DNA from: Flavipsychrobacter sp.
Lineage (GTDB): Bacteria; Bacteroidota; Bacteroidia; Chitinophagales; Chitinophagaceae
Reading direction: 5' to 3'
Assembly: GCA_041392855.1 (NCBI GenBank)
Contig: JAWKLD010000001.1
Coordinates: 2,466,001 to 2,530,000, forward strand
DNA length: 64,000 nucleotides
Shown: positions 42,559 to 51,737 of the stretch, piece after piece
Layout of the letters: each line of letters opens with the position of its first letter
Numbering within the stretch: position 1 is the stretch's first letter
Notes under the pieces: model-generated
Told to the model about the DNA's origin: nothing
Seen by the model: the letters and a program-made list of their open reading frames with translations, nothing else
Database searches by the model: none
Program-made: the position numbers and the translations under genes

Positions 42559-43509
42559 CTATATGCCTATATGCTTTTCTATGATATAGTTATTCCTATC
42601 AGAGGAACTACGAGAGACCAATTCGCCCAAGAAACCAACTAGGAAAAACTGGGTACCCATGATCATAGCAGTGAGTGCCATATAAAAACCCGGCTTGTTG
42701 GTAATAGAGAAAGAGGCTCCGCCTATTATTTTCTCAATGACCAACCAAATAGTGATGATAAAACCGAGCAAGAAGGTAAGTGTACCCAAAGACCCAAAGA
42801 AGTGCATTGGCTTTTTACCAAAACGACTGATAAACTGTATAGAAAGAAGGTCTAAAAAACCATTGATGAAGCGTTCCCAGCCAAATTTAGAAACACCGTA
42901 CTTACGTGCTCTATGCTGTACTACCTTTTCCCCAATATTTCTAAAACCAGCGGCTTTGGCCAATACAGGTATAAAACGGTGCATTTCACCATATACCTCA
43001 ATGCTTTTTATCACCGTTTTCTTGTAGGCTTTCAAGCCGCAGTTCATGTCATGTAGCTTGATGCCTGAAATACGACGATTAACAGCATTATATAGTTTAG
43101 AGGGTAGGTTTTTAGTTATGGCATTATCATAACGCTTCTTTTTCCAACCGCTTACCAGATCAAACCCATCTATAGTGACCATTCTATACAGATCAGGTAT
43201 TTCATCAGGGCTGTCTTGCAAATCAGCATCCATAGTAATGACCACTGAGCCTTGCGCTATCTTGAAACCTTCGTATAAGGCAGCACTCTTACCATAGTTT
43301 CTTTGAAACTTGATACCTTTTATAATATCAGGTTGCTCTTTCGATAGTTGCTCCACAACTTTCCAGCTATCGTCAGTACTACCATCATCTATCATGATCA
43401 CCTCATACACATAGCCGTGTTCTGAGCACACTTTTTCGATCCACTCTACCAGCTCGGGCAGGGATTCCTCCTCATTATATAATGGTATTACTATTGATAT
43501 ATCAGGCAT
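42559..43509 (-). CDS. Family 2 glycosyltransferase (polyprenyl-phosphate type)
   Basis: A 316-residue enzyme from the chosen ATG (MPDISIVIPLYNEEESLPEL); three codons upstream is another ATG. The GT-A domain has EVIMIDDGSTDDSW and the metal-binding ITMDADLQDSPDEIPDL. Two transmembrane helices follow near the C-terminus (LGTLTFLLGFIITIWLVIEK and a second one). This layout fits DPM1/GtrB-type enzymes that load a sugar onto undecaprenyl phosphate. It is the last gene of a four-gene operon with BatA, dihydroorotase-like and DUF4199 proteins. Confidence 0.9.
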   Translation of the reverse strand: MPDISIVIPLYNEEESLPELVEWIEKVCSEHGYVYEVIMIDDGSTDDSWKVVEQLSKEQPDIIKGIKFQRNYGKSAALYEGFKIAQGSVVITMDADLQDSPDEIPDLYRMVTIDGFDLVSGWKKKRYDNAITKNLPSKLYNAVNRRISGIKLHDMNCGLKAYKKTVIKSIEVYGEMHRFIPVLAKAAGFRNIGEKVVQHRARKYGVSKFGWERFINGFLDLLSIQFISRFGKKPMHFFGSLGTLTFLLGFIITIWLVIEKIIGGASFSITNKPGFYMALTAMIMGTQFFLVGFLGELVSRSSSDRNNYIIEKHIGI

Positions 43510-43529
43510 GTTCTGCAAAAATAGGGAAA

Positions 43530-44045
43530 TTACTCTGCCTGCATACTTGGTGGCATTGGTCCATTCTTTTTAGCTGTAGCTGCTGCTATGAGCGAAAATA
43601 TAGCCCCTACGATCATATACATAAGCATTACACTACCAATCATTACTATCTTAAGGTACTTACCTGTCATAAACTTCATCCCCATTTCTATTTCCTCATC
43701 GGTATTACCTTGTTGTATCATACGCTCGCGGGCTGCTTCTATCGCCTTGTCTACCATTTCAGGGAAAATATAAAATGAGAGCAATGCCCAAGCTACTCCA
43801 ATGATCGTAATTATAGCTACTGCTTTGAAGCAGCTACTGAATGTTTGTCCAAAAGTGACATAACCATTATTAGCTTTTGAAAAAGCATTAGCGTTTAATA
43901 TCAAACCTAGAAGAAAAGGTAAATAAACTACATACTGGGTCCAGCTTTCAAACGATAGATCTAAAACATATAGTATTAAACCTATTACCATCATTGCTAG
44001 TCCTGTGATAAGACCGTACTGCTTATGTGTCTGTTTTAACTCCAT
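43530..44045 (-). CDS. DUF4199 membrane protein
   Basis: A 171-residue integral membrane protein with four hydrophobic segments. The DUF4199 pattern is visible: a short polar N-terminus, YGLITGLAMMVIGLILYVLD, then NNGYVTFGQTFSSCFK and a long helical loop (MVDKAIEAARERMIQQGNTD) before the last helix pair. Function unknown. It starts 7 bp after the dihydroorotase-like gene and precedes the glycosyltransferase, a neighbourhood I believe recurs in Bacteroidota. Confidence 0.85.
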   Translation of the reverse strand: MELKQTHKQYGLITGLAMMVIGLILYVLDLSFESWTQYVVYLPFLLGLILNANAFSKANNGYVTFGQTFSSCFKAVAIITIIGVAWALLSFYIFPEMVDKAIEAARERMIQQGNTDEEIEMGMKFMTGKYLKIVMIGSVMLMYMIVGAIFSLIAAATAKKNGPMPPSMQAE

Positions 44046-44052
44046 GGTTTTC

Positions 44053-45321
44053 TTAATTATTTATGTGTACTTGTTGCTGATTTATAATACCAATAACCCT
44101 ACCCGGCAGCTCTTTGCCAATATACGGGTTGTTTTTTACCGCAGATCGTAAGGTGTTGCTCGAAAACACCTCACTACCTTCAGTAGTAAAAATAGTGATT
44201 TCTGCGGTAGCTCCTTTTTCAATAGTTGCAGTAGCAAGCCCAAATATCTTTCTAGGCTGTATTGCCAATGCTTCTACCAAACGTTCTTGTGTTACTTTAT
44301 CCTTCAGCCCGCTCAAAGCTACTCCTAAAGTAACTTCCTGAACATTCATGCCATCTGCTGCATAGTCAAACTCTCGTGTTTTGGCATCCCAGTCTTGCGG
44401 ACGATGATGTGAAGCAATGCAGTCAATAGTACCTTCTGCCAAACCTTTAACCAAAGCTTTCCTATCTCCTTCGGAACGCAAAGGTGGCATCACTTTATAC
44501 ATACTATTATAGGTTCTTAACGATTCATCCGTTAGCGCCAAATGGTATGGCGTTACCGAACAGGTGATGTTCAATCCTTCTTTCTTAGCAGCCTTTATCA
44601 TGGCAACACTTTCGGCAGAAGAAATGCCAGTAACATGTAATCTAGAACCTGTATATCTTAATAATTCTATATCTCTGTGTAGTGTCAGCGTTTCTGCTAA
44701 AGTTGGGATGCCCGCCATACCCAAATGCGTAGATACAGGCCCCTCATGCATCAAACCGCCAGTGGTTAATGAAGCATTCATCGGTATCTGTATCAGCGTA
44801 CCATCAAATGCTTTTACATATTCCAATGCTTTTAGCATCAGATTAGCATTCTGTACAGGCGCCCAGCCATCGCTAAAGGCTATAGCACCATGTGCCTGCA
44901 TATCCATCATTTCCGACAACACCTTTCCTTCTACATCTTTAGATATACTACCCAAAGGCCTTAACCCTACTATATGCCCCTCTGCTTTCTTGAGTAAGAA
45001 CTCTACTATCGACTTAGTACTTACTGCAGGGTCTGTATTAGGCGTAGTAAATACTTGCGTAAAACCACCTGCCGCAGCTGCATTCAAACCGGTAGCTATT
45101 GTTTCGTTTTGCTCATGACCCGGTTCTCTGTAGTCTGCAAAAATATCTACCCATCCCGGGCTCACACATAGTCCGTTTGCTTTAATAACCGTATCCGCCT
45201 CCTCTTTAATAGTAGCGGCAATTCTTTTTATTTGCCCATTTTCTATTAATAGATCAACGACTTTATTGTGGTAATCGGACCCCGAATCGAGTACTGTAGC
45301 CTTTTTGATGAGTACCTTCAT
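44053..45321 (-). CDS. Dihydroorotase-like protein lacking metal ligands (PyrC' type)
   Basis: A 422-residue amidohydrolase-fold protein from the ATG placed 5 bp after the BatA gene. The overall pattern follows class I dihydroorotases (SPGWVDIFADYREPGHEQNE, KVMPPLRSEGDRKALVKG). However, key residues are replaced: the HxH metal pair reads F61-A-D63, the TPHH block reads TPYHLALTDE, and the catalytic-Asp block (TDHAP in active enzymes) reads SHHRPQD. Catalysis by the usual di-zinc mechanism is therefore doubtful. It may be a structural partner of aspartate carbamoyltransferase, as PyrC' proteins are, or have another role. From memory, flavobacterial homologues show similar losses. Confidence 0.82.
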   Translation of the reverse strand: MKVLIKKATVLDSGSDYHNKVVDLLIENGQIKRIAATIKEEADTVIKANGLCVSPGWVDIFADYREPGHEQNETIATGLNAAAAGGFTQVFTTPNTDPAVSTKSIVEFLLKKAEGHIVGLRPLGSISKDVEGKVLSEMMDMQAHGAIAFSDGWAPVQNANLMLKALEYVKAFDGTLIQIPMNASLTTGGLMHEGPVSTHLGMAGIPTLAETLTLHRDIELLRYTGSRLHVTGISSAESVAMIKAAKKEGLNITCSVTPYHLALTDESLRTYNSMYKVMPPLRSEGDRKALVKGLAEGTIDCIASHHRPQDWDAKTREFDYAADGMNVQEVTLGVALSGLKDKVTQERLVEALAIQPRKIFGLATATIEKGATAEITIFTTEGSEVFSSNTLRSAVKNNPYIGKELPGRVIGIINQQQVHINN

Positions 45322-45326
45322 AGTAG

Positions 45327-47366
45327 CTATTGCGTAGCAGCTGATTGTTTTCTTAAACTGCCTGCCAATACAATAGTTTCGACAAACAGCATTATCACAG
45401 CTAAAATAGCACAAAGTTTCCAAAGCGGGAAGCTAGTGTATTGAGTTCCGGCCTTCATATTACTAATACTATCTACCGTAAGCCAAACCGCTTCGCCCTC
45501 TTTCCAATGCTCTTTTAGTGTGCTAAGGCTAGTCAAGGCCAGATCAGACTCTGTTCTACTTTGATTTACAGCGACCACTACCGTGTCTCCCCCCTGTGCC
45601 GACAAGCTATAATAACCTGCTTGCTGCACTACTTCATCCAAGTATACATTTAGGCCTGCCCCTTCTTGCCTTTGTGCCGGTATGGCATCTACACCTTTAC
45701 TATATAGGTGTATCATATTACGTTCATCTGCATTATCTAAAGGTAAATAGGCGGGCTGTTGTGTACCCAATGAAAGGGCATAGACATTACCCCCTGCTGC
45801 GCGGGTGGCCATCTGGTACAGCATAGGCACAAAGAAATAACTCCCTTGAAAATTACCAGCTGTAAGATCAATACCTGTTGAGGAGATATATAAAGCCGCT
45901 TTTGACGGTGTGTATCTGGCAAAAAGCGGGTCGCCATTTCTAAAATTGAATACTGACTGCTGGTTAGCAGCCAATCCTGCATGGATACTATAGTGCCAGT
46001 TGGCGGTAGGCAGTTGCACATTGGCAGGTATATCTTCAAACAGGTCTTGTATTAGGTCGCTACCGCGTTGTATGCTGGCTGCCGTTTGTGTAGCAGTATC
46101 TAAACCCGTAATGGTTATATCTCCCAATTTATTCAAGCCATCGCTCAACTGCTGATAATTAGCGGTACGCCCTGGGAAGATACAGATGCTCTTACCTGCT
46201 TGCATTGCTTCATTAAGCTGTGTAGCCAAGCCATCATTAATAGCTGTTACTTCGTTGAGGATAATGAGGTTATAATTTTTCCAATTGCTAATAGGCTCAT
46301 TGAGCTTTCTATTATCCAGCCTAAAGCCGTTGTAAGCTCTGAATGCTGCCTGTAAGTATGGGCTAGGTAGCTGCTCGTTCAACACCAATACTGATAGATT
46401 AGGTGTACTACGCGCACTTATCAGGAAGGTGTCATCAAAAGGTAGGGCCGCATCATTGATCGTAAGGGCTATTTGCTGCCAGTTGGCATTATCTACCTGA
46501 AAGCTAAGTGTGTCTATACTTTCTTTTTCTTCCTCTATTTGCAAAGACGCCGCATTTTTCACCTGCCCGTTTACCGCCAGTTGTAATACAGGGAGCTCGT
46601 CGGGCACGTCACCATACACTTTAGTGCGTACTACCAGTTCGTTGCTTTTGCCTGCTTGCAATACGGGTGAGGTAAGGTAGGCGGTATCTATATATACATT
46701 ATATACGTCTGCTGCACGTACTACTACGCCATATAGTTTTATATGTTCTGTCTCTTGTGCCGATAGAGGTATTGCATCACGATTTTGAAAGTCGGAGTAA
46801 TAATATACATCAGCACCATCTTTGGCTTCTGTCTGCACTACACCTTGTACTTGTGCAATTACCTGCTTGGTAGTTTTGTGCTTGGCAGCAAGGTCTATGG
46901 TATTCAGCGCAGCTATAGCCTTCTCTGCCGAAAGTGGTGTATAGCTTACCGCTCTATCATTGGTGAGCAATAAAAACTTAGTACCGAGAGGCGCTTTCTG
47001 CATTTGCTGACGGGCGGCATCTTTAGCAATGTCGAGCAGCCTGCGTGCACCTTGCTTTAGCGACATACTACCCGAGTTGTCTATATACACCACCTGTAGC
47101 CTGTCTTGCATACGAGCAGCATCTTTATTGACGAAAAAAGGCTGTGCAAAAGCCAATATCAATGAGGCTAAGAACAGTAAGCGTAATAGCAAAAGCCATT
47201 TATAGCGCAGCTGCGATGACTTCTGCGAGCGTAGCTGAATATTTTTTAGGAAACGGGTATGCGGAAAATACACCGTCTTGTACCTGCGCAGGTTGAAGAG
47301 GTGTATGACTATAGGTATCAGCAATGCCGCACCAGCTATGAGAAATAGTGGGTAAAGAAAACTCAC
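45327..47366 (-). CDS. BatA-domain membrane protein with VWA-like domain
   Basis: A 679-residue protein. The N-terminal double transmembrane BatA domain is clear: MSFLYPLFLIAGAALLIPIV, NLRRYKTVYFPHTRFL, then a second helix ending LAFAQPFF. A von Willebrand factor A-like domain follows (VVYIDNSGSMSLKQGARRLL, MIDAS DxSxS at about 94-98), and a C-terminal transmembrane helix closes the protein. The BatA/Bat family is often tied to envelope integrity or stress tolerance. It is the first gene of the operon with the dihydroorotase-like, DUF4199 and GT2 genes. Confidence 0.88.
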   Translation of the reverse strand: MSFLYPLFLIAGAALLIPIVIHLFNLRRYKTVYFPHTRFLKNIQLRSQKSSQLRYKWLLLLRLLFLASLILAFAQPFFVNKDAARMQDRLQVVYIDNSGSMSLKQGARRLLDIAKDAARQQMQKAPLGTKFLLLTNDRAVSYTPLSAEKAIAALNTIDLAAKHKTTKQVIAQVQGVVQTEAKDGADVYYYSDFQNRDAIPLSAQETEHIKLYGVVVRAADVYNVYIDTAYLTSPVLQAGKSNELVVRTKVYGDVPDELPVLQLAVNGQVKNAASLQIEEEKESIDTLSFQVDNANWQQIALTINDAALPFDDTFLISARSTPNLSVLVLNEQLPSPYLQAAFRAYNGFRLDNRKLNEPISNWKNYNLIILNEVTAINDGLATQLNEAMQAGKSICIFPGRTANYQQLSDGLNKLGDITITGLDTATQTAASIQRGSDLIQDLFEDIPANVQLPTANWHYSIHAGLAANQQSVFNFRNGDPLFARYTPSKAALYISSTGIDLTAGNFQGSYFFVPMLYQMATRAAGGNVYALSLGTQQPAYLPLDNADERNMIHLYSKGVDAIPAQRQEGAGLNVYLDEVVQQAGYYSLSAQGGDTVVVAVNQSRTESDLALTSLSTLKEHWKEGEAVWLTVDSISNMKAGTQYTSFPLWKLCAILAVIMLFVETIVLAGSLRKQSAATQ

Positions 47367-47456
47367 GTACCAAATATAAGGTTATTGCCCGCTGAAACCC
47401 CACTCCCAAATGCTAAAACTCTGAAAAATGTTTGTTGGTAGTGTACTTCTGCTTTT

Positions 47457-48227
47457 TTAAAACTTACCAGTGTTTGCCCATTCTGTGCGTGGCGGTATGG
47501 GTTCTATATTATCCCAGTGCTCTACTATTTTGCCGTCTTCTATCCTAAAGATGTCAAATACTGCCAGCTCCGCTCCTTGGGCGATTACTTTTGAATAACT
47601 CACCACATAGTTGCCCTGACCAATGAGCTTGAAGATGAAATCATATTCTACTTCTTCTTTAGCTAACAGTTCTTTTAATGCTTCTATCCCATTAGGTAGT
47701 GTGGTATTGTGTTGTATATACTGCGCTGTACTGATATATTGTTCCAGTGTATCATAGTTTTTATTTTGAAATACATCGGTGAGAAAATTTCTGACCAATA
47801 TTTTATTGGCTTCTGTTTTGTCTAGGTCTTTCAATTCAAAATCGCCCAGTATCATATCATTGCCCGATGCCGTAGTAGACGGGTCTTGATAAGCGGCTAT
47901 TACATCCCAATGTTCTATGAGTTTGTCCTGCTCATCTGTATCAAAAAGGTCTGCTGTTACCCAACGTGCCGTACCGTTGTCTATATCTTGATAGGCATGT
48001 ACAAATACATATTGCCCATCCTCTATCATTCTTATTAGCCTTATATCTCGAGTAGTACTCCTTTCTAAAAAACCGGCAAAGAATTTTTTAAACCCTTCAG
48101 GTCCGTCCTCTACACCTGTACTGTGTTGGGTATATCGATTACCTGTGTATTTATCTACTACATCGGGATTACCATCTCTGATACCTTCCAGATATAACTT
48201 CTTAGCGTTCTCTAGTTTGTTGCTCAT
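47457..48227 (-). CDS. SnoaL/NTF2-like protein with two domains
   Basis: A 256-residue soluble protein with an internal duplication. The N-terminal half (YLEGIRDGNPDVVDKYTGNR, FVHAYQDIDNGTARWVTADL, IEHWDVI) is repeated in the C-terminal half (NFLTDVFQNKNYDTLEQYIS, VFDIFRIEDGKIVEHWDNIE). This is the pattern of SnoaL-like polyketide-cyclase/NTF2 folds, in which each half forms a cone-shaped pocket. There is no signal peptide. The substrate is unknown. It diverges from alaS. Confidence 0.85.
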   Translation of the reverse strand: MSNKLENAKKLYLEGIRDGNPDVVDKYTGNRYTQHSTGVEDGPEGFKKFFAGFLERSTTRDIRLIRMIEDGQYVFVHAYQDIDNGTARWVTADLFDTDEQDKLIEHWDVIAAYQDPSTTASGNDMILGDFELKDLDKTEANKILVRNFLTDVFQNKNYDTLEQYISTAQYIQHNTTLPNGIEALKELLAKEEVEYDFIFKLIGQGNYVVSYSKVIAQGAELAVFDIFRIEDGKIVEHWDNIEPIPPRTEWANTGKF

Positions 48228-48296
48228 GATTGTAAGTAAATTACCATATTTTTTTGAGGGTAGTGATTAACCTCCCTTCCACTCCCTGTTTTTATT

Positions 48297-48304
48297 TAGC
48301 TTTG
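48297..48304 (+). promoter_or_regulatory. -7 promoter box for alaS
   Basis: TAGCTTTG fits TAnnTTTG, 23 bp upstream of the alaS start codon. Confidence 0.5.
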
Positions 48305-48327
48305 CGTACTTATAATAAGATACCAGT

Positions 48328-50946
48328 ATGCTTACGGCTAACGAGATAAGACAGCAGTTTTTAGATTTCTTCAAAGAGAAGGGGCACGAGATCGTTCCTT
48401 CTGCACCTATAGTGGTGAAAAACGACCCTACTTTGATGTTCATCAACGCGGGTATGAACCAGTTTAAAGACTACTTTTTGGGCAACCAACAAGCCCCAAA
48501 CCCTCGTGTAGCCGATACTCAAAAATGTCTTCGTGTAAGCGGTAAGCACAACGACTTGGAAGAGGTGGGTGTAGATACCTACCACCATACCCTATTTGAG
48601 ATGCTGGGCAACTGGAGCTTTGGCGACTATTTTAAGGAAGACGCCATAAAATGGAGCTGGGAGCTACTGACCGAGGTATACAAAATACCTAAGGACAAAC
48701 TGTATGTGACCATATTTGAAGGAGACAAGGGCGATAACCTGCCTAAAGACGAGGAAGCCTACAATATATGGAAGCAATACATAGCCGAAGACCGCATACT
48801 ACTGGGCAATAAGAAAGACAACTTCTGGGAGATGGGTGATATTGGTCCTTGCGGGCCATGTAGCGAGATACATGTAGACTGTCGCACGGAGGAAGAGCGC
48901 GCTGCAGTAGATGGTAAAACACTGGTAAATGCCGACCACCCACAGGTGATAGAGATATGGAACAATGTGTTCATGGAGTTCAACCGCCAAAAAGACGGCA
49001 GCCTAAATAAGCTACCAGCACAACACGTAGATACCGGTATGGGCTTGGAGCGTTTGGTGCGCGTATTACAAGACAAACATAGCAACTATGATACCGACCT
49101 GTTTACCGGCTTAATCAGCAAGGTAGAGGGCATTACTAATAAAAAATACAACAACACTGATGCGAAGGAAGATATTGCCTTCCGTGTGATAGCCGACCAT
49201 ATACGTGCTATTGCCTATACTATTGCCGATGGGCAATTGCCATCGAACACAGGTGCGGGTTATGTCATCCGTCGTATACTGCGCCGCGCCGTACGTTACT
49301 ATTTCTCATATCTGGATTATAAACAACCATTGTTGACACAACTCGTGCCACAACTGGTATCAGAATACAGCCATGTGTTCCCCGAGTTGAAGACACAGCA
49401 GGAGCTCATCACCAAAGTGATCAAAGAAGAAGAAGAAGCTTTCTTGAGAACCTTAGATAAGGGCTTGAGAAAGGTGGATGAGATACTAGCATCAAATGAG
49501 GGCAACAAAACCGTATCTGGCAAAGTAGCTTTTGAACTGAACGATACTTTTGGTTTCCCGATAGACCTTACTGAACTGATTGCTAAAGAGCAGGGCTGGC
49601 AAGTAGACCTGAAAGGCTATGAAGCAGCGCTGCAAGAACAAAAAGAGCGTAGCCGTTCAGCAACTGCACTAGATACTGGCGACTGGGTAGTGCTGAAAGA
49701 TGGTAGCACTAAGTTTGTGGGTTATGAAGCAATAGAGGCTACTGCACATATACTTCGCTACCGTAAGGTGACCGCTAAGAAAAAAGAACTGTATCAAATA
49801 GTACTGGACACCACTCCTTTCTACGCAGAGAGTGGGGGACAAGTAGGTGATAAAGGCGTACTTACGCTAGCTAACGATACCATTCACATCTTTGATACGA
49901 AGAAAGAGAACGACCTTATTATCCACTTTGCCGATAAGATACCTGCTTCGCTGGAAGGGGAGCTACATGCTAAGGTAGATGACGCCAAACGTAAGAATAC
50001 AGAGATACACCATAGCGCTACACACCTACTACACGCTGCATTAAGACAGGTATTGGGTACGCACGTAGAGCAAAAGGGTTCTTTGGTGAATGAGGAGCAT
50101 TTGCGTTTCGACTTCTCGCATTTCTCAAAAGTGAGCGATGAAGAAATTGCACAGATAGAGGCTATCGTGAATGCTAAGATCCGCGAGAACCACCCTGTGG
50201 TTATCAAAGAAATGAGCAAAGACGAAGCGGTGGCTATGGGTGCTATGGCCTTATTTGGCGAGAAGTATGGCGATAAAGTACGTGTGGTCATCATCGACCC
50301 ACAATATTCTATAGAACTATGCGGTGGTACACACGTGGGTGCTACAGGTGAGCTAGGTATATTCAAGCTAAAGCATGAGAGTGCCGTGGCTGCAGGCGTG
50401 CGTAGGGTAGAGGCAGTATGCGGTAAAGCTGCAGAAGACTATATCAATAACAACCTTACACTACTCCACAATATGAAAGAGGCGTTGAAGAACACCAAAG
50501 ACCCTCTGGAGGCCATAGAAAAACTACAAAGAGAAAAAGCACAATTACAAAAGCATGCCGATATGCTGGAGGCTCGTCAGCTGGTAGTGATACGTAACGA
50601 AGTATTACAGAAAGACGAGGTAGTGGGTGATGTGAACTTTGTGGCAGATATCGTAGAGGTAGGCTCTGCTGATGCTTTGAAAAAGCTATGCTTGGACGTA
50701 AAACACCATGTGAACGACCATGTGGTAGTGCTTTGTGCTAATATAGATGGTAAAGCATTTGTAGCCGTAGGGGTAGATGAAAAAGTAATAGCTGCGAAGG
50801 AGATCGACGCCAATATGATCATCAAAAAACATATAGCACCACTTATCAAAGGCGGTGGTGGCGGACAAAAAACACTGGCAACTGCAGGTGGTCAAAACCC
50901 AAGTCAGCTACAGGAAGTTATTAATGCTGTGAAGGGGATGCTATAA
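48328..50946 (+). CDS. alaS: Alanyl-tRNA synthetase
   Basis: An 872-residue enzyme that charges tRNA-Ala. Class II motifs appear at the N-terminus (MFINAGMNQFKDYFLG, YHHTLFEMLGNWSFGDYF). The editing domain carries the zinc-binding HHSATHLLHAAL and the ELCGGTHVGATGELG block. The C-terminal DHHA1 domain has LIKGGGGGQKTLATAGGQ, the glycine-rich motif of the C-Ala domain. Its length equals that of the bacterial family. The ATG start is supported by LTANEIRQQFLDFFKEKGHE, the conserved N-terminal helix. Confidence 0.97.
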   Translation: MLTANEIRQQFLDFFKEKGHEIVPSAPIVVKNDPTLMFINAGMNQFKDYFLGNQQAPNPRVADTQKCLRVSGKHNDLEEVGVDTYHHTLFEMLGNWSFGDYFKEDAIKWSWELLTEVYKIPKDKLYVTIFEGDKGDNLPKDEEAYNIWKQYIAEDRILLGNKKDNFWEMGDIGPCGPCSEIHVDCRTEEERAAVDGKTLVNADHPQVIEIWNNVFMEFNRQKDGSLNKLPAQHVDTGMGLERLVRVLQDKHSNYDTDLFTGLISKVEGITNKKYNNTDAKEDIAFRVIADHIRAIAYTIADGQLPSNTGAGYVIRRILRRAVRYYFSYLDYKQPLLTQLVPQLVSEYSHVFPELKTQQELITKVIKEEEEAFLRTLDKGLRKVDEILASNEGNKTVSGKVAFELNDTFGFPIDLTELIAKEQGWQVDLKGYEAALQEQKERSRSATALDTGDWVVLKDGSTKFVGYEAIEATAHILRYRKVTAKKKELYQIVLDTTPFYAESGGQVGDKGVLTLANDTIHIFDTKKENDLIIHFADKIPASLEGELHAKVDDAKRKNTEIHHSATHLLHAALRQVLGTHVEQKGSLVNEEHLRFDFSHFSKVSDEEIAQIEAIVNAKIRENHPVVIKEMSKDEAVAMGAMALFGEKYGDKVRVVIIDPQYSIELCGGTHVGATGELGIFKLKHESAVAAGVRRVEAVCGKAAEDYINNNLTLLHNMKEALKNTKDPLEAIEKLQREKAQLQKHADMLEARQLVVIRNEVLQKDEVVGDVNFVADIVEVGSADALKKLCLDVKHHVNDHVVVLCANIDGKAFVAVGVDEKVIAAKEIDANMIIKKHIAPLIKGGGGGQKTLATAGGQNPSQLQEVINAVKGML

Positions 50947-50996
50947 TATTATAGATGCATATTCGTTATATTTAATATCAAATAACGAGTTACCCC

Positions 50997-51635
50997 ATGA
51001 CCCTGAAAAGATCGTTTACCCTACTCTTGCTCTGTTTGGGCTATACTGCTATGGCTCAGCCAGATACGGTACATCAGCACTATGAGGTTTCCGGAACGGC
51101 TAATGTGTACTACCATGCCATGTTCAACCATGATAAAGTGCTCGGAGGTGCCGGCACAGCTCCTATAGCTGTGAATGTAAAAGGGCAGAAATACATTAAT
51201 GTGTTATACACAGCAGGCACAGTCAGCTGCTTTGGCGCCATAGATAGCACCTATTTTGGTGCTGATGGTGGCGATTACGGGTATAGCACCGCTATATCTG
51301 GTGCAGGAGCCTTTTCAGGTATCAGTCATAAAAACAGAGTTATGTTTCTCTGTGGCGTATTTGCCAGCGAAGCCTCTGGACTAGATGAGCCCTACGACCC
51401 TGATGACTATACTGGCAAAGAGAATAAACCCACCTACTGGCCGGCACTCAATCAGGTATTTTTTATAGGAGATGGAAAAACCGACAAGGGTACTGTCCAA
51501 ACATTTCTGGTGCCTAATGAGGCCGAAGTGCTTTATATAGGTTTTGCAGACTGCCTAAGCGGACCTCCCAGCAGCTATGCCGACAATGGCGGTAGTCTAA
51601 AAATAACTATAGTGCTACGCCACGAAAAAGGCTAA
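50997..51635 (+). CDS. Exported jelly-roll protein, LecA/PA-IL-like C-terminal motif
   Basis: A 212-residue protein with a signal peptide (LLLLCLGYTAMAQ). The mature part is beta-rich. Its second half has LNQVFFIGDGKTDKGTVQTF, LVPNEAEVLYIGFADC and SSYADNGGSLKITIVL, matching the arrangement of PA-IL (LecA)-like galactose-binding jelly-roll domains, including the Asp-Asn-Gly end that binds calcium and sugar there. Whether it binds sugars is untested; many exported proteins carry this motif as an uncharacterised domain. It lies 50 bp after alaS but is functionally unrelated to it. Confidence 0.65.
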   Translation: MTLKRSFTLLLLCLGYTAMAQPDTVHQHYEVSGTANVYYHAMFNHDKVLGGAGTAPIAVNVKGQKYINVLYTAGTVSCFGAIDSTYFGADGGDYGYSTAISGAGAFSGISHKNRVMFLCGVFASEASGLDEPYDPDDYTGKENKPTYWPALNQVFFIGDGKTDKGTVQTFLVPNEAEVLYIGFADCLSGPPSSYADNGGSLKITIVLRHEKG

Positions 51636-51653
51636 TAGCCCAGCTCTTAAAGC

Positions 51654-51662
51654 TTATCCACA
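51654..51662 (+). promoter_or_regulatory. DnaA box upstream of dnaN
   Basis: TTATCCACA is an exact match to the DnaA-box consensus, 76 bp before the dnaN start. Only one box was found in the 100-bp gap, so this is not an origin by itself, but DnaA control of dnaN is plausible. Confidence 0.5.
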
Positions 51663-51710
51663 GAAAAACCGATAATATGCACAGTACTGTCTTTAATAGT
51701 GCTAATCAGT

Positions 51711-51718
51711 TATCTTTG
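51711..51718 (+). promoter_or_regulatory. -7 promoter box for dnaN
   Basis: TATCTTTG matches TAnnTTTG, 19 bp before the dnaN ATG. No consensus TTTG at 19-21 bp spacing. Confidence 0.5.
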
Positions 51719-51737
51719 TTTGCAAAGTTAATTACAC

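Noticed and set aside
44564..45118. 184-residue plus-strand frame
   Set aside because: Antisense of the dihydroorotase-like gene with no recognisable features.
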